From Austropuccinia psidii (taxonomy: Eukaryota; Basidiomycota; Pucciniomycetes; Pucciniales; Sphaerophragmiaceae), in the NCBI GenBank assembly GCA_023105745.1, contig JALGQZ010000014.1, forward strand, positions 4,249,888-4,313,887: a stretch of DNA of 64,000 nucleotides. The letters are read 5' to 3'. Below, in pieces: positions 58,078-64,000 of this stretch (its first letter is position 1; each line of letters begins with the position of its first letter). The notes under the pieces are model-generated. The model made no database searches, was not told the DNA's origin, and was given only the letters and a program-made list of their open reading frames with translations. The position numbers were made by a program, and so were the translations under genes.

Positions 58078-60480
58078 GCTTGAGCAAATGCTACCTAAAA
58101 CAATTCAGTAGGTGAAATTTACAATAATAAGTAACATTCATCAGCTTGATGAAATGCAAAAAGTAGAAAAGCAACTCACTGTCAAAATCAAAAGAAAGTA
58201 GTTTGGCTTCCAGATAAGGCCTTGGAGGTGGATGCATGACAAAGTTCCAATCTTCATAGCAAGATGGTTCACCAATGGGCTGGTTGTATGATTGCTGCCC
58301 TAAGAAACACTTGATTGTAGATGAAACATTGAATTGTCAGGGAGAATGTTGAGCTCAATGAAGTGTGAGTCAGTGTTTGGCAAAGAAGTGAAATTAAGCT
58401 ATCTCTGAAAAATGAGGAAAGATCTGGAGACGCAATGGATTTAAGACAAGGTGTAGGTAAGTACTTAGAATCAAGTTGGGGAGTTAGAGATTGGAGATCT
58501 GTCTGGAGCTGAATGAAGTAGGACTGCATTTAGGCTTAATAGGTTCAGGTATATACTCCTTACAATAAAGGAGGGTGGGATAATGAATAAGCCAAACATG
58601 AATAAGGAGCCAAATGAGTCAGTACATACCAAAAGGCCACCCTTGGTGTGTAGTTTAGAAGTTATGAGGAAGTGAAGTATTTTCAATTCAAATGTCAAAA
58701 TGTGCATGTGTATTACATAAGCTAACTGTAATTTACATGAGGTATCAATTATTACAGTTGTGTACTATAAAACTCAATTGAATTGTATATGTAAATTACA
58801 ATTGTATTACTTGATGAGGAATTAAAGAAAAAATAAATTGGAAAGATTGATTCTGGGGGGGAAAGGAATCTTGGCTCCAAGGGGAATCCAGACCCCCAAA
58901 TTCCTTTCTGACAGGCGTGAGATGTCAAAATCCATGCAATAGTTCATCACTTTTGGCCTGGAATTGAGTCACAGGGTCTGTGTCTCAATTGATGATGAGG
59001 TTTTGATACCAACCAGGTCAGTTTTAACTGTTGCCAAGAGGGTAAAGCTACCCTTAAGATGAGACCAACATTTTAAAAACCATTTTAACTGGTTTTGACA
59101 TTACAAACACACATTCTGACATGTTTTGAAGGCTTAAAACTAGGTATTACTATAGAAATGGCTGATTTAAGGGTCTAAAATTGCTAAAACCAGCCTTTTT
59201 TTGGTCTAAACAAGGGTTCAATGATTCCATAACTGGCTTTTCTGTTGTCAGAGTGTTTTAAATGACTTACAAGAGCAAATTTTACTTTGGGAGTAAGAGA
59301 ATTGATGGCTATAAAAGAATGTCTTCTTTTCCCACTTTTCCCTTCATGTTAGAATCTTTTCCTTTTATAATTAGTTTAAACACTGTCAAAAAAAACAATA
59401 AAAGATTCCAACCACCCTTTTTAAATCATTTTAAACCTTTTAATCATTTGAAAAGACAATTCATAATCATTTTTACCCCTGAGCCACCCCATAAGTGAAT
59501 TAAAGCATCTTCCATCACACTGTTAACTTTGTCACTTTGTTTCCAAATTCACTATGGTCACTTTTGGGTGTGTTTTCTCTTTAATAATATTTTTAAAGAC
59601 TCTGTTCTTATATCAATTTCCTGCAGTACTTTTCTCAATTAATTCCAATTGAAATTGCTCTTGAAGAAATTTCTTTTGTAGCCTTAAATATCTCTTGTAG
59701 AGTATTTTTGGAAAATTTTTTATTTTTGGTAAAACAATAAATCTTTATAATATTATTGTCTCATACTAATAAAGTTAAAATAAATAGAATTGGTGTTTTT
59801 CCTCTTAAAAATCTCACTTCATACTATTTTTGATGAATTTTTACCTTAAAAAAATTTTGAGGACAGGAAAAGTACTTGATTTTTAATCAAAGTTTATTCA
59901 CACCTTACAGATGGTATGCTTGTAGCAGGTATTTCTATAAAATTTTAATCCATCACAACCAAGGTGGGGAATATTTTACTTTGGGACTTCCAGAAAAGGA
60001 GGATCTTGGTGTATTTTGGTTCAGGAGGTTCTGCAAGAAACCTTGAAAGTTCAAGTTCAGAACTGCTTCCTTCAAGTGTGGTAAATGGGTAATATCTTTT
60101 CCAATAATTTAAGGTTTGAATATGAAACAATAAGTAGAAATTAGTCATATTTTACTTATGGTACTATGAATGTCCTGATAGAAATGAATAATAAGATTAA
60201 TGATAACTATCATAATAATATATTAGGGGGTTTCAAATTCATCAAATCTTGCCTTAAAATAATGCAGGATTTGGCTTCCAAATCCCAAAATAAATCCTGG
60301 TGTTTTTCATGTGTAAGTCACATGGCATTTTAGCCACGTCCCCTGGTATTTTCACCAAAGCCCATGCATCTGGAATTTCAGTTTGAAACCTAACCCAAAT
60401 CAGTATTCACAATTAACAAGTATACAAAATATTCTTCCACACTCCATTTTTGACAATCTGACCCAAAAGCTTACAATACA
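58078..60480. other. Gene-free stretch right of hAT
   Basis: It contains the hAT 5' flank and low-complexity AT-rich sequence. 58,860-59,250 is somewhat richer in G and C and includes GTTTTAACTG words. No supported gene is present. Confidence 0.4.
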
Positions 60481-61745
60481 TTTATATTTCTTCATCAATA
60501 TAATAATGCCTTGGGCCAAAAGAAAACACATCAAGTCAGATATTAAGATAACCTCTGGCCTAGCTCATCCATAAGGTCACTTAATCTATACTGATTATTC
60601 AACCATAATTAATTGGCTTTCAATAAAATCCAATTTTGAGTCATTTTTCAGTACTAGTGGTTCAAAATTAATTGGAAGGCCACCTTCATCACAGAAGCAT
60701 GGGTTTCATCTTATGGAAATTGAGGTCAACAAGAAATTATGACATTGCTTAAACCTTATCTCAAGCAGAATCCAATATTGATGGTGAACATATAAAAAGA
60801 AGTATATGACAGCAAAAAAAATTGAAAATTCAACTGGGGCTGGAATAACCAAAGAAGATGAGATTAAATGTATCAAATAAATGAGTGAAAAGATTGAATG
60901 TATGTGTCCTTGCTATTCCAAAATGGATGCACTCTTTGGCCACAAGCACAATTTCACTCCCATTGCAAGCTATGATTCACAAAAAAAGACAGCTTAAATG
61001 GTGATGATTATTATGATTATCTTTTTCTTAATAAGGTAAGTTATGGGCTCTTTTTCTTTTTAACTGAGATAATAAAAGATAATTTGCATTTTAAAGGGGA
61101 ATGATAATTTGTCATCACCTCTCAATCTTGATCCTTTGCATAATAATGATAATGACTTAGTTTAAGTGGAAAACCTTCAAGATGAATCAGTAAGTACATT
61201 TAATCCTGATATTTATGAAATACAATGTTAATTATTTCTCCTTTGACCAGAAAAAAAAATCCATAATGCATTCAACACAAAAGATTAATCAAGAATTGAT
61301 TCCCAACTTTAATGACAAGAGTGGATCTAGGAAAAGTTCAAGAGATATGTTTGCACCTACGTATGCAAATTTGGTTGAGTCACAGAAAAATGGTATGTCT
61401 TGAATTTATGGTTACTCTGATCAGTCCTGCTGACAATAGTAATGATTTATAGGCAGTGAAGCCAGTGATAATTCTTGTTTGGAGTGGGAAAAGGAGAGTT
61501 GGCATTAAGAGAAAGTGAGGAATATGGAACAGCAATGGTTTTAAGAACCCAAGTTACAAAAGAAAATGGAGTTTGACAAAAAATAACACAACAAGAAATA
61601 TTAATTCAAAAAAGAAAAGTGGAATTGTGAATTAGAACTGAAGGAAAAGCAATTCAAGATTGATCTCACTATAGCAGAATTGTCATCAAGCAGGCCAGTT
61701 ACAGAGCTTGAACACATTCTGAGATCAAACAATAAAAAATAACAC
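60481..61745 (+). pseudogene. Possible Myb/SANT-like transposon accessory relic
   Basis: In broken forward frames I read AKKIENSTGAGITKEDEIKCI, then KIECMCPCYSKMDALFGHK with FTPIASYDSQ (about 60,810-60,998). Near 61,620-61,735 a charged helical tail (ELKEKQFKIDL.IAELSSS) follows. This order resembles the Myb/SANT-like families abundant in rust genomes, often linked with DNA transposons. Stops interrupt it at least five times. The assignment rests on pattern memory only. Confidence 0.35.
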
Positions 61746-62446
61746 ATTAGGTGTATGTTGTGTGATCATTTTATAAAATTGTGATTTGTCAATTAAAATT
61801 GATGTTTATTTTTAATTGAGACCCAAAGTTGCAATCAATATTATTTTTTGAAATTGACTTGCAATTTATTGCAAAATTGAAACTTTGGGAAAGTTTTGCA
61901 TTGCTATTTTATGTTCGAAAGACCAATGACCAAGTTTGTTCAAATCAAATTTGAATGCTCCCTCCAATTTCTTTTGTTGATTTTTTGCAAATGCAAGTGA
62001 ATTGCCTCTACCAATTTGAATTTTTTTTTTAAATCAAAAACTCTGTTGAAAAACTACCCCTGGTTAAAAATTCTCTCCCTCACTCACAACTAATTCACTG
62101 GAGCTGATTTTTTTTGCATTTGTAATGTTTTTTTAATATTTTGTTTTTCAACTATTTTAGTCCTTTTTTTTGTATCTTTTCTCTCGCTCACTCCCAAATC
62201 TCTCACTTAAACTGATGTTTTCATTTCTTTTATATGTTTAAGTTTTTTTAAATTTTTTCAACTAGGTAAGTTTTTTTTATTCAATTTTTTTTATCTTTTG
62301 AACAGGTCCATCTTCACCATCATCACCTCAGTGTCAGAAACCACCAACCATCCATTTATCCACCTCCACCATCCATCTATCCATCTCCACCACCCTGCTT
62401 TCCACCTCCACATAACTGCTACCTGCCACCATCCACCCCTCAGTAG
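61746..62446. other. Low-complexity stretch with CCACCATCCA runs
   Basis: T-rich sequence is followed by a short C-rich block (62,310-62,440) with CCATCCAT/CCACCTCCA words. Its ORF (62,298-62,483) is compositional and not a gene. Confidence 0.5.
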
Positions 62447-62485
62447 CCCTAGAACCTCCAAAGAAGTCTTCTGGAGGTTCTAGGG
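62447..62485. repeat. Hairpin 1: 13-bp arms with inner stem
   Basis: CCCTAGAACCTCC pairs with GGAGGTTCTAGGG. The inside AGAAG-T-CTTCT extends the stem, with two extra As on one side. Confidence 0.85.
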
Positions 62486-62588
62486 ATTCTCCAACTTGAA
62501 AAAATCTGAATCAAGTTTAAATCACTTTGGAAGGCCTACTGAATTGATTCTAGGACAATTTAAGGTATTATTTTTGATTTTCAACTGC

Positions 62589-62613
62589 ATAATGGCCTCC
62601 AAGAGGCCATTAT
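62589..62613. repeat. Hairpin 2: perfect 11-bp arms, 3-nt loop
   Basis: ATAATGGCCTC pairs with GAGGCCATTAT around CAA. Confidence 0.85.
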
Positions 62614-62634
62614 TAATTTGAAATATTTTTTTTA

Positions 62635-62669
62635 AATAGACTTCATCCTCAATCATGATGAAGTCTATT
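62635..62669. repeat. Hairpin 3: perfect 13-bp arms, 9-nt loop
   Basis: AATAGACTTCATC pairs with GATGAAGTCTATT around CTCAATCAT. Confidence 0.85.
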
Positions 62670-63320
62670 ATTTCTGACATATTCTGATTTTTTTTCATCA
62701 TTCATGATTTTTTTCTTTTAATTTTTCTAATGATGATTATAGCTGACCCATTTTTTTGTGTTTTTTTTCTAATGATAATCACTGATGGTCATTTTTCTCT
62801 TTTTTTTGTTCCATCATGATCATGATTGATCATATTTATTTTAAATTTCCTTTTTTTTCTTTTTATTTTTCTGATGATCATCATAACTAACCAATGATAT
62901 TTTTTTCTGATGATTAACATTGATGATCATTTCTTTTTATTTAATCAAGATAATTACTGATCATCTTTAATTTCATTTTTTTTTCATTTTTTTTTCTAAT
63001 GATCATGATACCTAAAATATGGTTTTTTTCTATTCTTTTCTGATAATAATCACTGATGATCAATTGTTATTTTATTTCTTTTTAATCATGATCATTACTG
63101 ATCATTTTTATTTTAAATTTTTTTTTTGGATTTAATTGAAACTAAAAATTTCTATTTTTTTCTGATCTTTTTTAAGTGATGATCATAACTGATGAATATC
63201 TTTTTTATATATTTTTTTGTTAATTGATAATGATAATAGCTCATGATTCTTATTCTTATTCTTATTCTTATTTTTATATTCTTTTTGGATTCTTTTTTTA
63301 ATGATGATATGGGATAATGC
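62670..63320. repeat. Degenerate array of T-tracts and TGATCAT dyads
   Basis: Blocks of 6-10 Ts alternate with TGATGATCATNACTGATGATCA-like words about every 50-70 bases. It looks like an old minisatellite. A TTCTTA run (63,250-63,270) is embedded. No gene is visible. Confidence 0.6.
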
Positions 63321-63473
63321 TAATTATTCTGTTTAATTGATTTTCAATATAGGGGTGGAGTACATATGAGGTTTATTTCTGCAATTTCATTTAATCTCAC
63401 CCCCTTCCATCATCATTGAAATTCAAGAAACCCTCCTCCTCTCTCTCACTCTGAAAATAATTCTGATGATGTC

Positions 63474-63956
63474 ATGGTTAAGACTAAAACAGATTCAGAA
63501 AATCATAAGAATGATTTGAAAGATGATGAAGCTATGATTCCTCCTCTTTATTTCATGGTTAGGACTAAACCAAATATAGAACATCATGAGGACAATAATA
63601 CCAAAACAAATCATAAAAGAAAACTTAACCAAAGCCGACGACAACATATCCATTATTCAAAACAGATCATATCTCACCTGGAAAATGTGAACATAGCATA
63701 TGAAAACTTCTCAACCAACTCAATTGACAAAAAAGAAGCCAATGCCTCATGGTTAAAACTTCCATCAGTAGACACTTTACCCCATCCTTATCTAATCATT
63801 GATAAAACAGCAAAGCCATTCTTACCATTTGTCATTTATGAAATCACCCCTTTTGAAAATTCATCTGGCCACTCTCAAATTCCACAAGACCTTATTATGA
63901 CATTAATGACCTTATCTCAAAATATCCAAGAAATTAAAACAAATGAAAAATACTAG
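63474..63956 (+). CDS. Unrecognised 160-codon ORF
   Basis: ATG at 63,474 opens a 160-codon frame ending at TAG 63,954-63,956, in a region where other frames are closed. The protein is Lys/Asn/His-rich at the start, with a repeated MVKTKT/MVRTKP segment at residues 1 and about 28. A more ordered second half follows (LPSVDTLPHPYLIIDKTAKPFLPFVIYEITPF). I do not recognise it. It could be the beginning of a retroelement gag or a small host gene; composition suggests it is at least a former coding sequence. Confidence 0.3.
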   Translation: MVKTKTDSENHKNDLKDDEAMIPPLYFMVRTKPNIEHHEDNNTKTNHKRKLNQSRRQHIHYSKQIISHLENVNIAYENFSTNSIDKKEANASWLKLPSVDTLPHPYLIIDKTAKPFLPFVIYEITPFENSSGHSQIPQDLIMTLMTLSQNIQEIKTNEKY

Positions 63957-64000
63957 GTGGAATTATGAAAGGTATGGCCTTTTTTGCTGGTTCAGATTCT

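Noticed and set aside
62298..62483. His/Pro/Thr-rich 61-codon ORF
   Set aside because: It is a translation of CCATCCA/CCACCTCCA low-complexity sequence and hairpin 1.

Overview
This window reads as nuclear DNA of a rust fungus (Pucciniales). The short GT..AG introns, the Ty3/gypsy, Ty1/copia, hAT and Plavaka families, the expanded Tet-like oxygenase family and the TE-packed AT-rich background all fit. The gypsy polyprotein resembles families I recall from Austropuccinia psidii (myrtle rust). The genus is an inference, not a measurement.

Region 1 (1-17,950) is a dense, comparatively GC-rich block of six genes. A partial unknown gene is broken by an A10 frameshift (79-1023,+). It is followed by a TET/JBP-type 2OG-Fe(II) dioxygenase (1601-2944,+), a Zn2Cys6-like proline-rich protein with a SUMO-interaction-like motif (4111-5452,-), a Rad5/HLTF-like SNF2 ATPase (8506-10938,+), a 645-aa unknown protein (11245-13306,-) and a Plavaka/CACTA-like transposase with one in-frame TGA (14267-17427,+). 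Five 26-bp dyad sites with covarying arms and invariant CpGs lie in four of the five gaps between these genes. Two minisatellites sharing the core CACACGCCAAT lie at 3.1 kb and just 3' of the transposase. I read the block as a composite mobile element or TE-borne cluster joining cytosine oxidation, chromatin remodelling and transposition. It is the best candidate here for an undescribed system, but its ends are not resolved.

Region 2 (17,950-22,250) ends in an intact host gene for cystathionine gamma-synthase (three exons, 644 aa).

Region 3 (22,250-50,170) is AT-rich TE territory. It holds a decayed Ty1/copia element on the minus strand with both LTRs (24,067-29,711) and a decayed Ty3/gypsy chromovirus with 2.1-kb LTRs (32,097-44,887). 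The gypsy integrase is split by a later 1.9-kb insertion with TG..CA ends and a short target duplication. A near-identical 553-bp tandem duplication lies at 48,558-49,662.

Region 4 (50,173-52,885,-) is an intact eight-exon gene for TYW1, the wybutosine-synthesis flavodoxin/radical-SAM enzyme (680 aa).

Region 5 (52,886-64,000) holds a probable solo LTR fragment, a decayed hAT transposase (55,438-58,077,-), Myb/SANT-like debris, three hairpins in a row at 62.45-62.67 kb, a degenerate T-tract/TGATCAT repeat and an unrecognised ORF near the right edge. The only apparently intact housekeeping genes are the gamma-synthase and TYW1, about 28 kb apart.
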